In this document: positions 18,378-28,399 of the stretch, piece after piece
How positions within the stretch are numbered: the stretch's first letter is position 1
Layout: the number at the start of each line of letters is the position of its first letter
Source of the DNA: an uncultured Bacteroidota bacterium
Lineage (GTDB): Bacteria > Bacteroidota > Bacteroidia > Bacteroidales > UBA12077
Reading direction: 5' to 3'
DNA: 64,000 bases
Assembly: GCA_913055635.1 (NCBI GenBank)
Contig: CAJXLK010000001.1
Span: 192,314 to 256,313, forward strand
The notes under the pieces: model-generated
The model's input: only the letters and a program-made list of their open reading frames with translations
Told to the model about the DNA's origin: nothing
The model's database searches: none
Made by a program: the position numbers and the translations under genes

Positions 18378-19247
18378 TCAATGCTTATCAGAATTTTCTT
18401 CTGATTCTTTTTCATACACCAGGGCTACCCATTCCTCCATATTTTTTTGACCGGTATAGTGTAACCGTTGGCCCCGGGCTGCTTCCCTGACTTTTTCAAT
18501 GTCCTGCTGATAAATGCCGCTGAGGATGAGTTGCCCGCCGGGATTCAAAGCCCGGGTGTAATCGGGCATATCCTGCAAGAGGATGTTCAGGTTGATGTTG
18601 GCCAGGATCAGATCAAATCCTTTCTCCTTGAGGCTGTTGATGGTGCCCTGAATAACAGTGATGTTGTCGCCTCGGTTGATCCGCACATTTTCCAGGGCAT
18701 TCTGGTAGGCCCATTCGTTGTTGTCAACGGCCCAGACTTTTAGGGCCCCCTTTTGGGAAGCAACGATGGAGAGGATGGCTGTACCGGAGCCTATATCCAG
18801 CACATTCAACCCCTTCAGATCCAGCTCTAACAGCCATTCGATCATGAGATGGGTGGTGGGGTGATGGCCTGTGCCAAACGACATTTTCGGATCAATGACC
18901 ACCTCATAGGGATACTGCCCGGAAGGTTCATGGAACGAGGCCCGTATCAGACACTGGCCGGCCACCACGACCGGCTGGAAATTTTTTTCCCATTCGCTGT
19001 TCCAGTTTTTATCACCAATAACCTGGTACTGCCATTCCATGGTATTTGGAAACATTGCGTTGATGGGCAGCTCGTTGATGGCAGCCACGTCAAAGTAAGA
19101 CTCCGGTATATAGGCTTTCAAACCACTGGCCGTATCCATAAAACTCTGGTAGCCCACCTCTGAAAGCTGGGCTACCAGAATATCTGCGATGTTTTGGCGC
19201 TGTTGTTTATCCGCATGGATGATACAATGGAGCTCTACTGTTCTCAT
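18378..19247 (-). CDS. prmA: ribosomal protein L11 methyltransferase
   Basis: SAM-dependent trimethylation of ribosomal protein L11. The class I Rossmann core has LNVLDIGSGTAILSIVA (SAM motif I), KVWAVDNNEWAYQNALEN, and DLILANINLNILL in place of the NPPY-like motif. The preceding DPKMSFGTGHHPTTHLMIEW is the PrmA signature. The 289 residues match the family. The gene follows tpiA after 5 bp, so they are translated from one operon. Confidence 0.94.
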   Translation of the reverse strand: MRTVELHCIIHADKQQRQNIADILVAQLSEVGYQSFMDTASGLKAYIPESYFDVAAINELPINAMFPNTMEWQYQVIGDKNWNSEWEKNFQPVVVAGQCLIRASFHEPSGQYPYEVVIDPKMSFGTGHHPTTHLMIEWLLELDLKGLNVLDIGSGTAILSIVASQKGALKVWAVDNNEWAYQNALENVRINRGDNITVIQGTINSLKEKGFDLILANINLNILLQDMPDYTRALNPGGQLILSGIYQQDIEKVREAARGQRLHYTGQKNMEEWVALVYEKESEENSDKH

Positions 19248-19252
19248 CGGAT

Positions 19253-20014
19253 TTATAATGTGAAGGATTGGCTGATTTGTATAAAATCGCGTGATTTGAG
19301 TGAAGCCCCGCCAATGAGCCCCCCGTCAATGTCGGGCTGGGCAAAGAGATCTTCGGCATTCGATGGTTTACAACTTCCCCCGTATAGAATCGCCGTATTG
19401 TTGGCGGCTTTGCTGGAGTAGTTCTCTTCTATTTTTTCACGGATGAAGCGGTGCATCTGCTGGGCCTGGTCCGGTGTGGCTGTTTTGCCCGTACCAATGG
19501 CCCATACTGGTTCATAGGCAATGATGATCCGGCCAAAATCTTCAGCACTCAATTGAAAAACCGACTTTTCCAGTTGTTCGGCCACCACTGAAAAATACTG
19601 GTCGGCTTCCCTTTGTTCAAGCTTTTCGCCAACACAAACAATCGGGAACAGATCATTCCGTAGGGCTTGTTCGATTTTTTGATACACCACCTGGTCGGTT
19701 TCCTGGTAATAGCTCCTGCGTTCACTGTGACCGATGATCACATATTGTGCCCCGGTCGAACGAACCATCTCTGCAGAAACTTCACCGGTAAAAGCTCCTT
19801 TCTCTTCAGTGGCACAGTTCTGGGCTGCCAGTTTAAGCCGGGTGTCAGCGATCGTACGCCCGATATCGGCCAGGTGAATGAATGGAGGGGCCACAATCAC
19901 ATTGACCGGTTCGGGGATTTCCCCCTGAAGGGCTTTGATCGACTCGGCCAGTTCCCTGCCTTGTTGCAGGTCATTGTTCATTTTCCAGTTTCCGGCGACT
20001 ATTTTTGGTCTCAT
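19253..20014 (-). CDS. tpiA: triosephosphate isomerase
   Basis: Glycolytic interconversion of dihydroxyacetone phosphate and glyceraldehyde 3-phosphate in the cytosol. All active-site motifs are present: AGNWKMN (lysine), YVIIGHSERR (histidine) and IIAYEPVWAIGTGKTA (glutamate and the phosphate loop), plus ILYGGSCKPSNA near the C-terminus. The 253 residues are normal. It is the third gene of the minus-strand operon BT_3928-like, oppB-like, tpiA, prmA. Confidence 0.97.
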   Translation of the reverse strand: MRPKIVAGNWKMNNDLQQGRELAESIKALQGEIPEPVNVIVAPPFIHLADIGRTIADTRLKLAAQNCATEEKGAFTGEVSAEMVRSTGAQYVIIGHSERRSYYQETDQVVYQKIEQALRNDLFPIVCVGEKLEQREADQYFSVVAEQLEKSVFQLSAEDFGRIIIAYEPVWAIGTGKTATPDQAQQMHRFIREKIEENYSSKAANNTAILYGGSCKPSNAEDLFAQPDIDGGLIGGASLKSRDFIQISQSFTL

Positions 20015-20101
20015 AAGGATATTGTTTTGGTGATTGAACTGCTAAAATAAGAAATATTGAGCACAAAACATGGGGGGGGTGGCGGGAAACCGGGCGGGTT
20101 T

Positions 20102-21178
20102 TCAGCCCAGCCGCACCCTGGGGTCTAGCAGGGCATAGGTCAGGTCAACCAGCACGTTGATGATGATAAACATCACTGAGATGGTCAATACGACCCCCAT
20201 GACCACCGGCAGGTCATACTTGTTGAGGGCATCAACAATGACGTATCCCAGGCCTTTCCATCCGAAAATGTATTCGACAAAGACAATGCCAGCCATGAGG
20301 CTGGCAAACCAGCCGGAGATGGCCGTTATGACGGGATTAAGGGAATTGCGCAGGGCGTGGCGAAAAAGGACCCTGGGAAAAGCCAGTCCTTTGGCATGGG
20401 CCGTACGGATGTAATCCCGCGAGAGGACATCGAGCATCGAGTTGCGGGAGAGCTGAATGACGATGGCCAGTGGCCGGATGCCCAGGGTTAGGGCCGGAAG
20501 AATCAGGTTCTTTAACCTCAGGTGCACCCCCCTCCCGAAATCGTCCACTTCATAAAGGTTGCCCGTTAGATTGAGGCCGGTGACATCGCCCAGCTTGAAG
20601 GCAAAAAACCATCCGATCAGAATGGCGGCAAAAAACGAAGGCAAAGACATGCCAAAGGCCGAAAAGAAGATGCTAAGCCGGTCAAAAAGGGTATCCTTGT
20701 ATATGGCCGCCAGGATCCCCAGGAATATGCCCACCAGGGATGCAAAAATGATGGAGGAAAAGGCCAGAATAAAAGTGTTGGGAAGGGTTTGTCCAATGAT
20801 CCCGGCCACTTGCTTCCTGCTTTGGTAGGATCGGCGCAAATAGGGTGACTTGAGGATCAGCGAGTTGTTTTTGCCCTTGATCAGCCTGGTGTAGGGAGCA
20901 TATTTGTCCGGATCCAGGTAGAAGTAGTCGGAAGGCTCGTGGGAATGATAACTTACCGGCGACAGGTCATTCAGGTATTTAAGGTATTGGAGGCCCTTGG
21001 AACGATTCAGCCCCAGGTCTTTGCGTATGGCCTGTATCGAGGCCACGTCCGACCGCTGGCCCATCAGCATACGGGCCGGATCGCCCGGCAATACATTGAA
21101 AAGCACGAAAACCAGCGTGGCAACCCCCCAAAGGATGAGTATGGCGTAAAGGATTCTTTTGATGAAATATTGGGCCAC
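20102..21178 (-). CDS. OppB/DppB-type ABC transporter permease, orphan
   Basis: A 358-residue inner-membrane permease. The N-terminal LFNVLPGDPARMLMGQRSD and the C-terminal loop DYIRTAHAKGLAFPRVLFRHALRNSLNPV (EAA-type coupling motif) are diagnostic of peptide or nickel permease B subunits. Five to six membrane spans are visible. A polar segment at about residues 65-125 lengthens the periplasmic loop. The start is GTG at 21178, 20 bp after the BT_3928-like gene; no ATG serves. No partner permease, ATPase or binding protein is in the window, so the transported solute is unknown. Confidence 0.88.
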   Translation of the reverse strand: MAQYFIKRILYAILILWGVATLVFVLFNVLPGDPARMLMGQRSDVASIQAIRKDLGLNRSKGLQYLKYLNDLSPVSYHSHEPSDYFYLDPDKYAPYTRLIKGKNNSLILKSPYLRRSYQSRKQVAGIIGQTLPNTFILAFSSIIFASLVGIFLGILAAIYKDTLFDRLSIFFSAFGMSLPSFFAAILIGWFFAFKLGDVTGLNLTGNLYEVDDFGRGVHLRLKNLILPALTLGIRPLAIVIQLSRNSMLDVLSRDYIRTAHAKGLAFPRVLFRHALRNSLNPVITAISGWFASLMAGIVFVEYIFGWKGLGYVIVDALNKYDLPVVMGVVLTISVMFIIINVLVDLTYALLDPRVRLG

Positions 21179-21198
21179 CGTTACCAGTTTTTAGGTTG

Positions 21199-22389
21199 TT
21201 ATGACGGAAGTTCTTCCCGCTCATTGCCGGTTTGGCCGGGTTGGGATTTTTTCTCCCTGCCTTTGATATCCATTTCCCGGAGAAAATCTGTTTTGATCTC
21301 TTCCGGCGAGGGCACATCATTGTTGTGCCATTTGCCCATCACGACCCCCTCTTTGATGAGCATTAAACCAGGATTTGCACGGATAATGGTTTTTAGGGTG
21401 ATCTCATCGGTATGGTAAAAGGGAAAGCGCACCCCGGTCTTTTCTTTAAACCGCATGATGTCTTCCTTCAGGGAAGAGGTCAGTGCAATAAAGCTGCAAT
21501 GGTTGTTTTCACGGCAGAAACCACTCAGCCGCCGGATCTCTTCCATCTCTGAGCGATCGGCTTTTTTTAGATCATAGGAGATGAACAAGAAGGTATAGTC
21601 CTGCTTGTCCAGTACAATATCGGTGATGTCGCTGCCATCAAGGGTGGTGATGGAGAAGCCGCTGATAGGGGGGGTATACCCCTCGCTTATCTTGACGTTT
21701 TTGGTCTCAACCCACTGCCAGGTGGAATCGGGCAGGCTGTCCATGGTGAATTCACGTATTTCTCCTTCCTTTTTATATTTTAATATGGTTTTATATTCAG
21801 GTTGGGGGGCGTCTTCGGGGATCTTCATCTTTTCAGGGATATTGGCACCCACCTCATAGGGGCGGAAGTCAATGATGGGCAGATGGAAGTAGCTGTAAAG
21901 GGTGAAAGCCAGGATGATCACTACGGTGCTGACGGTGAGCCCCAGTTCCTGAACCCGGCTGTATGGTGTTTGAAAATGATGGCGCTGCAGGAAAATGAAG
22001 ACGACAAAAACCATGATCACTGCATTCTTCCAAAATGTTTGCCAGTTGGTCATTACAATGGCATCCCCAAAACACCCGCAGTCATGCACCGGATTTTCAA
22101 AAGCCAGGTAAAGGGTCAGCAAGGTGAAAAATCCCATGAAGATCAGCACAACCCACGAGGTGATGCGGGTTCTGATGTTTAATATCAGCACCGCCCCCAG
22201 TACAAATTCAAACGTGCTCAAAAGTATGCCCAGCGGCAGGGCCATTGGATCCAGAAACTCCAGTCCGAAAGCGGTAAAATAATCGTTGAACTTGTAGGCC
22301 GAACCAAGCGGATCGATCCCCTTTACAAATCCGGAAAAAATCAATACCGCACCTACTATAAACCGGCTGATCGTGCGCAGGGTCTTCAT
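21199..22389 (-). CDS. BT_3928-family membrane protein (DoxX-like domain plus thioredoxin-like region)
   Basis: A 396-residue protein. Residues 1-140 are four hydrophobic spans of the DoxX/MauE-like type (RFIVGAVLIFSGFVKGIDPL, TFEFVLGAVLILNI). A fifth span lies at about 170-190, then a soluble periplasmic part of about 180 residues with a thioredoxin-like layout (FLFISYDLKKADRSEMEEIR, HTDEITLKTIIRANPGLMLI) but no CxxC motif. Start at ATG 22389; upstream in-frame codons are not membrane-like. This family sits beside tpiA in many Bacteroidales. Its role, possibly in envelope redox chemistry, is unproven. A promoter -7 element lies 30 bp upstream. Confidence 0.85.
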   Translation of the reverse strand: MKTLRTISRFIVGAVLIFSGFVKGIDPLGSAYKFNDYFTAFGLEFLDPMALPLGILLSTFEFVLGAVLILNIRTRITSWVVLIFMGFFTLLTLYLAFENPVHDCGCFGDAIVMTNWQTFWKNAVIMVFVVFIFLQRHHFQTPYSRVQELGLTVSTVVIILAFTLYSYFHLPIIDFRPYEVGANIPEKMKIPEDAPQPEYKTILKYKKEGEIREFTMDSLPDSTWQWVETKNVKISEGYTPPISGFSITTLDGSDITDIVLDKQDYTFLFISYDLKKADRSEMEEIRRLSGFCRENNHCSFIALTSSLKEDIMRFKEKTGVRFPFYHTDEITLKTIIRANPGLMLIKEGVVMGKWHNNDVPSPEEIKTDFLREMDIKGREKKSQPGQTGNEREELPS

Positions 22390-22418
22390 CCAATATGCTT
22401 TTTGTGATTTTGGATCCT

Positions 22419-22426
22419 CAAATATA
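22419..22426 (-). promoter_or_regulatory. promoter -7 element of the BT_3928-like/tpiA/prmA operon
   Basis: Minus-strand TATATTTG, a match to TAnnTTTG, 29 bp before the ATG at 22389. The -33 TTG is not at the usual distance. Confidence 0.5.
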
Positions 22427-22580
22427 TAAAATCTGGCTTCTAAAAACGCGATGCATGTCAATAAAGAATGGCCCTTTTGATATGAGGTGTTTTTTGCAAG
22501 AAAGATGATGCTTCCGGGAAGGATATGGCTTTAGGGTAAGGTATTTTTTTCTGAGAAAGATTCCCCGGAGGAGGTTTTTA

Positions 22581-22610
22581 TTGGTGCTGTCACAGAAAAT
22601 ACTATTTTTG
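22581..22610 (+). promoter_or_regulatory. prfC promoter
   Basis: TTG at 22581-22583, 19 bp, TATTTTTG at 22603-22610: a full match to the Bacteroidota consensus. It implies an untranslated leader of about 125 nt before ATG at 22745. Confidence 0.6.
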
Positions 22611-22744
22611 CACCTTTGAAAAATCAACCCGGGCTAATGAAAGATCAATCGGCATGAAAGATTATAACGCGGGTATGCCTTTTCATTTCAGATTTTCTGT
22701 GATAATCACAGATTGGGGATTGGAAAATTAATTTTGAGGACCAT

Positions 22745-24325
22745 ATGAGTTTTGAGGGAGAAATAGACCGAAGAAGAACTTTTGCCATCGTGAGCCATCC
22801 TGATGCAGGAAAGACAACCTTAACCGAGAAATTCCTGCTTTTCGGGGGTGCCATTAATGTGGCGGGGGCCGTTAAATCGAACAAGATCAAAAAGACGGCC
22901 ACCTCGGATTTTATGGAGATTGAGCGGCAGCGGGGCATATCGGTGGCTACCTCTGTGATGGGATTTGAGTACCAGGGAAAGAAGGTCAATATATTGGATA
23001 CCCCGGGTCACCAGGATTTTGCAGAAGACACCTACCGGACCCTCACGGCCGTGGACAGTGTGATCATTGTTATAGACGGGGCCAAAGGGGTGGAGCCTCA
23101 AACCAAAAAACTGATGAATGTATGCCGCATGCGCAACACTCCGGTGATTGTGTTCATCAATAAACTTGACCGGCCTGCCCAGGATCCTTTTGACCTGTTG
23201 GATGAAATTGAGCAGCAACTCGAGATCAAGGTTAGGCCACTGTCCTGGCCGATAGGCAGTGGCCCGCAATTCAAGGGCGTATATGACCTCTACGGGGAAA
23301 AGCTTAACCTGTTCAGCGGCCAGAGCAAGCAAACCGTTGAAGAATCGGTTGAGTTCAGAGATCTCAACGACCAGCAGCTGGAGGAATACCTGGGAACCAG
23401 CCCTGCCGACACCCTGCGCGAGGAAGTGGAACTGATCCAGGGGGTTTACAATGACTTTGATCAGCAGCAGTATATTCAGGGAGAGCTGGCTCCGGTATTT
23501 TTTGGCAGCGCCCTGAATAATTTCGGTGTACAGGAATTGCTGGAGCGGTTTTTGGAAATTTCTCCTTCCCCACAACCCACAGAAGCCCACGAAAGGATCG
23601 TTTCCCCCAGGGAAGATCAATTTAAGGGTTTTGTCTTTAAGATTCATGCCAACATGGATCCCAACCACCGCGACCGGATTGCCTTTGTAAAAGTATGTTC
23701 CGGCATTTTTCGGCGCAATACCCCATACCTCCATGTCCAGGCTGGCAAAAAAATGAAATTTCCCGGGCCTACTTCTTTTATGGCCGCCAAAAAGTCGGTG
23801 GTCGATGAGCTTTATCCCGGGGATATTGTGGGTTTACATGATACCGGCAATTTCAAGATCGGCGATACCCTCAGCGAAGGCGAGAAGATCCATTTTAAAG
23901 GCCTGCCCAGCTTTTCGCCGGAGATGTTCCGTTATATAGAGAATTCCGATCCCATGCGCTATAAACAACTGGACAAAGGCATTGATCAACTCATGGATGA
24001 AGGGGTCGCCCAGCTCTTTAAAAGCAAGACCAACGGGCGTAAAATCATCGGAACGGTTGGTCAGCTGCAGCTTGATGTCATTCAGTTCCGCCTTAAACAC
24101 GAATATGGCGCTTCCTGCCGTTATGAAAACCTGCCCATGTACAAAGCTTGCTGGATTGAAAGCCATGACGAACAGGAACTCCAGGAATTCCGAAAAAGAA
24201 AAGAACAGGCCATGGCCTACGACAAACACGGACGGGAGGTTTTTCTGGCTGAATCACCCCATGCCCTGCGCATGGCCCAGGAAAAATACCCCAACCTGAC
24301 CTTCCACTTCTCTTCTGAGTTTTAA
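22745..24325 (+). CDS. prfC: peptide chain release factor 3
   Basis: GTPase that recycles RF1/RF2 from the ribosome after peptide release. G motifs are [19 protein letters not shown] (P-loop), [10 protein letters not shown] (switch I), [16 protein letters not shown] (G3) and [18 protein letters not shown] (G4). The RF3-specific C-terminal domain contains [20 protein letters not shown] and [18 protein letters not shown]. The 526 residues are typical. It has its own promoter and is not in an obvious operon. Confidence 0.97.
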   Translation: MSFEGEIDRRRTFAIVSHPDAGKTTLTEKFLLFGGAINVAGAVKSNKIKKTATSDFMEIERQRGISVATSVMGFEYQGKKVNILDTPGHQDFAEDTYRTLTAVDSVIIVIDGAKGVEPQTKKLMNVCRMRNTPVIVFINKLDRPAQDPFDLLDEIEQQLEIKVRPLSWPIGSGPQFKGVYDLYGEKLNLFSGQSKQTVEESVEFRDLNDQQLEEYLGTSPADTLREEVELIQGVYNDFDQQQYIQGELAPVFFGSALNNFGVQELLERFLEISPSPQPTEAHERIVSPREDQFKGFVFKIHANMDPNHRDRIAFVKVCSGIFRRNTPYLHVQAGKKMKFPGPTSFMAAKKSVVDELYPGDIVGLHDTGNFKIGDTLSEGEKIHFKGLPSFSPEMFRYIENSDPMRYKQLDKGIDQLMDEGVAQLFKSKTNGRKIIGTVGQLQLDVIQFRLKHEYGASCRYENLPMYKACWIESHDEQELQEFRKRKEQAMAYDKHGREVFLAESPHALRMAQEKYPNLTFHFSSEF

Positions 24326-24592
24326 AGGCAGAGAACGGTAGCATTGACCGGGATGCATCCTGGTGATTTCAATTTTCACAGGATTTTGATGAGCTGTTCA
24401 AATTAACGCAAAAGGGAATAGGCTTTGGCTTAAGTTTTTTTTGCTCAATTCTTTCAGCTTATGGGAATGGGGATTAAATTAAGGTCCTTATTAAAAGAGA
24501 GTTGAAGTAGGAAAGGACTATGTTAAACTTTTTCTCCTTCCGCTTGTCACAAGATTGGTTTTTTTAATGAAAAAAAGGAATTTGTTTTGAAG

Positions 24593-27076
24593 ATGATAAG
24601 AGTTTTGGCTCAGGTGTTGATTGTTGTATTGTTTTTTCACACTTCAGTAAATGCTCAACAGGACAATAAGGTATTAAAGGCAATAAAGAACGGTAAGCCG
24701 CCTAAGATTGACGGCAAATTGAACGATACCATCTGGAAGAAGGCGGTAACAGCCACCGATTTTTATCAGTACCGGCCCTATAATGGGGATGACCCCTCTT
24801 TTCCTACCGAAGTGAAGGTCATCTATGATGACCGTGCCATTTACATTGGTGCTGTCATGTATGATCCCAGTCCGGACAGCATATACCGGGAGCTGGGCAA
24901 TCGTGATTTTCGTGGCATCAGGGGCGGTCATGGCGTAGGCAGTTTAAATGCCGACATGTTCAGTGTGTTGCTCAATCCTTTCAACGACGGGGTCAACATG
25001 TTGGAATTCACTGTTTCGGCATCCAATGTCCAGAGCGACATCAAGCACATTGGCCGTCATACAGATGCAGCCTGGGATGCAGTATGGTGCAGCGACACCC
25101 GTATTACCGACAAGGGATGGGTGGCCGAGCTGCAGATTCCTTATTCGGCCCTGCGATTTCCTTCTCAGGTTAAGGAAAACTGGGGGCTTCATTTGTTTCG
25201 ACATGTCCGTCGTTACCGGGAGTGGGACACCTGGAATTATATGGACGTAGAGCAACAGGGCATCGTCAACCAGGACGGTGAGATGAGCGGCATCCACGAT
25301 ATTAACCCCCCGGTACGCTTGTCATTAACCCCTTATTTATCTACTTATGTGGAAAATCAACCGGATGAACAAGCCTGGGTGGGCAACATCCGGGGGGGGA
25401 TGGACCTCAAATATGGCATCAGCGAGAGTTTCACCCTGGATATGACCCTGATACCTGACTTTGGGCAGGTCGAAACCGAAGACCGGGTGCTGAACCTTTC
25501 CCCCTATGAAGTGCATTATCAGGAGAAACGCCCTTTTTTCACCGAAGGAACAGAATTGTTCAATAAAGGTGGGGTATTTTATTCACGCAGAATTGGCGGA
25601 GAGCCTACCAACATGGATAAAGTGGATGAGGCCCTTGACTCGACTCAGGTGGTCAAGGAAAATCCTTCTGAGACACGCATGATCAATGCCACCAAGGTTT
25701 CCGGGCGAACCGACAATGGCCTGGGAATCGGTTTTTTAAATGCCCTTACTTCTGAGGCAACGGCTACCCTGCGCGATACCATTACAGGTGAGAAAAGCAA
25801 GGTGCGTACCCAGCCCTTTACCAATTATAACATGGTGGTACTCGACCAAAGCCTGCGCAACAATTCCTATGTGAGCCTGGTCAATACCAACGTCCATTAT
25901 TTTAAAGGCAATTATACGGCCAATGTCACGGCCACTGAATTTAAACTGGCCAATCAGGACAACAGCTATCAAATATCGGGCAGCGGGGCCATTACCCAGA
26001 AATATACCAGTACCAATCAGTTTGGTCATGCCTACGACATTGAGCTAAGCCGTACCCAGGGCAATTTTCGCTTTGAACTGGGTCATAACGTAGAAACCGA
26101 TACCTACGATCCCAATGACCTGGGGTATGACCGGCGCAACAACCAGTTCCGGCAAAACCTGGAACTGAGCTACAATATCTATGAACCGTTTGGCCCTTTT
26201 TTGAGCTGGTACAACAACATCGACCTGGAGTATTCCCAGCTTTACCAGCCCAGAAAATACCAGGGCATGGAGGCGCGTCTGTTTTCAAACTTTAATTTCA
26301 GGAATCATTCTGAGTTTGGCATTTTTATCAACTGGCAGCCTGAATCCAACGATTTTTTTGAACCCCGTGTCGAAGGGTGGGACTGGAAATACAAAAATCC
26401 GCGCCATACTTTTTACCATTTTTGGTATGGCACCAACAGCGCCAAAGACTTTAGCCTACATGTGGAGGGTTCCTATAATAAAGCGGCCAGGTATAACAAA
26501 CACAGCTACAGTGTAGGGTTGTCGCCCAACATTCGTTTCAGTGATCAATTTTCGCTGAACTACAATGTCAACTACAACGAATCCTATAACGATATGGGGT
26601 ATGTGGAAGATTTCACCGATGAGCAGGGGAATGTGCGGGTGAATTTTGGCGAGCGCGACATCAAGACCATCACCCATACCCTGCGCAGCAGCTATAAATT
26701 TACCAGCCGGGATTTGTTGAATTTGCGTATACGTCATTACTGGCGAACGGTCAACTATTCCAATTTTTATCCCTTGCAGCAGGAGGGGTATCTCGGATCA
26801 GCCCTGGGATATGATGAATACGGGAATTCGCAGAACATGAGCTATAATGCCCTGACCGTTTACCTGCGCTACCTGTGGCACTTTTCCCCCGGCAGCGAGT
26901 TGTCGGTGGTCTACAAGAACAATATTTTTACTTCCACCGAAGACATACCGGATGATTACCTGACCAATCTTGACCGCACCCTCCAGGCCGACCAGATCAA
27001 CAGCTTTTCGGTGAAATTCATCTATTACCTTGACTACCGGTACCTGAAGAAAGGCTTCGATATGTTTGCCAATTGA
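24593..27076 (+). CDS. DUF5916 outer-membrane protein with CBM9-like domain
   Basis: An 827-residue exported protein. After a signal peptide (MIRVLAQVLIVVLFFHTSVN, AQQ) comes a CBM9-like domain at about residues 25-215 (PPKIDGKLNDTIWKKAV, AIYIGAVMYDPSPDS, GWVAELQIPYSALRF). The rest is the DUF5916 region with FTLDMTLIPDFGQVETED, KRPFFTEGTELFN and aromatic beta-strands ending in a tyrosine-rich barrel-like C-terminus (VKFIYYLDYRYLKKGFDMFA). It probably forms an outer-membrane beta barrel. ATG at 24593 is used; a TTG two codons upstream (24587) is the alternative. The substrate is unknown; a carbohydrate link rests only on the CBM9-like fold. Confidence 0.85.
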   Translation: MIRVLAQVLIVVLFFHTSVNAQQDNKVLKAIKNGKPPKIDGKLNDTIWKKAVTATDFYQYRPYNGDDPSFPTEVKVIYDDRAIYIGAVMYDPSPDSIYRELGNRDFRGIRGGHGVGSLNADMFSVLLNPFNDGVNMLEFTVSASNVQSDIKHIGRHTDAAWDAVWCSDTRITDKGWVAELQIPYSALRFPSQVKENWGLHLFRHVRRYREWDTWNYMDVEQQGIVNQDGEMSGIHDINPPVRLSLTPYLSTYVENQPDEQAWVGNIRGGMDLKYGISESFTLDMTLIPDFGQVETEDRVLNLSPYEVHYQEKRPFFTEGTELFNKGGVFYSRRIGGEPTNMDKVDEALDSTQVVKENPSETRMINATKVSGRTDNGLGIGFLNALTSEATATLRDTITGEKSKVRTQPFTNYNMVVLDQSLRNNSYVSLVNTNVHYFKGNYTANVTATEFKLANQDNSYQISGSGAITQKYTSTNQFGHAYDIELSRTQGNFRFELGHNVETDTYDPNDLGYDRRNNQFRQNLELSYNIYEPFGPFLSWYNNIDLEYSQLYQPRKYQGMEARLFSNFNFRNHSEFGIFINWQPESNDFFEPRVEGWDWKYKNPRHTFYHFWYGTNSAKDFSLHVEGSYNKAARYNKHSYSVGLSPNIRFSDQFSLNYNVNYNESYNDMGYVEDFTDEQGNVRVNFGERDIKTITHTLRSSYKFTSRDLLNLRIRHYWRTVNYSNFYPLQQEGYLGSALGYDEYGNSQNMSYNALTVYLRYLWHFSPGSELSVVYKNNIFTSTEDIPDDYLTNLDRTLQADQINSFSVKFIYYLDYRYLKKGFDMFAN

Positions 27077-27087
27077 TCATGCCCCGG

Positions 27088-27279
27088 TCATGACCCCGCT
27101 TGTCATGACCCCGCTTGTCATGACCCCGCTTAGCGGGGTCTGTTTGACACCCCGCTTAATAACACCCCGCTTAGCGGGGTCTGTTTGTTAGAAACGTCGT
27201 AACACCCCGCTTAGCGGGGTCTGTTTGTTAGAAGCCTCATAACACCCCGCTTAGCGGGGTCTGTTTGTTAGAAGCCTCG
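27088..27279. repeat. tandem palindromic repeat cluster
   Basis: Two tandem blocks. A 15-bp unit (TCATGACCCCGCTTG) starts at 27088, 27103 and 27118. A 40-bp unit starts at 27160, 27200 and 27240, each with TAACACCCCGCTTAGCGGGG followed by TCTGTTTGTTAGAA and a six-base variable end. Each full unit contains the palindrome CCCCGCTTAGCGGGG. It lies between the convergent DUF5916 and murB genes. Confidence 0.9.
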
Positions 27280-27332
27280 CGGATTATCGGGCTTTGCCGT
27301 CATCTCTGGCTGATGCCTTGAGGCTTTCGGAC

Positions 27333-27349
27333 TCCCCTTAGCGGGGGAC
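27333..27349. repeat. variant copy of the CCCC-TTAGC-GGGG palindrome
   Basis: CTCCCCTTAGCGGGGG followed by ACTAGAGGAG, a shorter relative of the palindrome in the neighbouring tandem cluster. It may also act as a transcription end for the convergent genes. Confidence 0.6.
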
Positions 27350-27376
27350 TAGAGGAGATTCAGCAAGAAGGTTCAA

Positions 27377-28399
27377 CTAAAGGATATTTACTTCATAATC
27401 CAGGTCTATGCCGAAGTGGTCCCTCACTGCTTTCCTGATCCGGGTGGCCAGCTCATAGATTTGCCGGCCGGTGGCATTGCCATAGTTAACCAGCACCAGG
27501 GCCTGGTTGGGATGGACTCCCGCATCTCCCTCGCGGTAACCTTTCCAGCCTAGTTGATCAATCAACCAGCCGGCGGGTATTTTGTAGTGTTTTTTGTTGA
27601 GTTTGTAGGAAGGTAAATCCGGATGGTTTGAGACCAGCTTCCTGTATTTGTTTTGATCCACCACCGGATTCTTAAAAAAACTGCCCGCACTGCCTGTTTC
27701 ATCCGGTTCGGGCAGCTTTTGGCGGCGGATGTCAATCACCGCCTGGCGGATGTTGGTCAGGTTAACCGCTCCTTTTTGCCGTACCGTCACGTTTAGGGTT
27801 CCATAATTTAAATTGTACCGGGGCTTTTTGGAGAGGAGGAACACCACATGGGTGATCACCCGTTTTCCCCTGAGTTGTTTTTTAAAGATGCTTTGGCGAT
27901 AATCAAATTCACAGTCCGCGTTGGAATAGGTCAGAGGCATCAGGCTGTGGCGGTTTAATGTGTGCACCATCTTGATGGTGTCTTTGACCTCGGCTCCATA
28001 AGCCCCGATATTTTGTATGGGCGATGCTCCCACCTGCCCGGGGATGTAGGAGAGGTTTTCCAACCCTGCCCAACCTTGCCTGACACAATAGCCCACCAGT
28101 TCATCCCAGTTTTCGCCAGCCCCCACGCGAATCACAACCGATTGCTCATTTTCTTCCAGTATTTCCAGGCCCCGGATGTTGTTGTGCAAAACAAGGCCTT
28201 GATAATCTTGGGTGAACAGTATGTTGCTGCCCCCACCCATTATCAGAGCCGGGACTTCGCTACATACCGGGTTGCTTAAGAGCTGTTTCAGCTCATCTTC
28301 GCCCGAAAAGGCGGCGAAATAACGGGCTGTGGCCTCAATCCCAAAGGAGGTATATGGTTTCAATGATACATATTCCTTTACTGGTGGTATGTTTGACAT
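27377..28399 (-). CDS. murB: UDP-N-acetylenolpyruvoylglucosamine reductase
   Basis: FAD- and NADPH-dependent reduction giving UDP-MurNAc in cytosolic peptidoglycan synthesis. The FAD-binding stretch is ALIMGGGSNILFTQDYQGLV, followed by ENLSYIPGQVGASPIQNIGAYG. The catalytic serine region is DETGSAGSFFKNPV and the C-terminal motif is HPNQALVLVN. At 340 residues it is the E. coli-like type I form. ATG at 28399 (MSNIPPVKEYVSLKPYTSFG) is chosen; ATG at 28432 and an earlier start at 28462 add residues with no family support. No other mur gene adjoins it. Confidence 0.95.
   Translation of the reverse strand: MSNIPPVKEYVSLKPYTSFGIEATARYFAAFSGEDELKQLLSNPVCSEVPALIMGGGSNILFTQDYQGLVLHNNIRGLEILEENEQSVVIRVGAGENWDELVGYCVRQGWAGLENLSYIPGQVGASPIQNIGAYGAEVKDTIKMVHTLNRHSLMPLTYSNADCEFDYRQSIFKKQLRGKRVITHVVFLLSKKPRYNLNYGTLNVTVRQKGAVNLTNIRQAVIDIRRQKLPEPDETGSAGSFFKNPVVDQNKYRKLVSNHPDLPSYKLNKKHYKIPAGWLIDQLGWKGYREGDAGVHPNQALVLVNYGNATGRQIYELATRIRKAVRDHFGIDLDYEVNIL

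Noticed and set aside
27088..27279. CRISPR array
   Set aside because: Units are back-to-back with no unique spacers of 30-40 bp and no cas genes.
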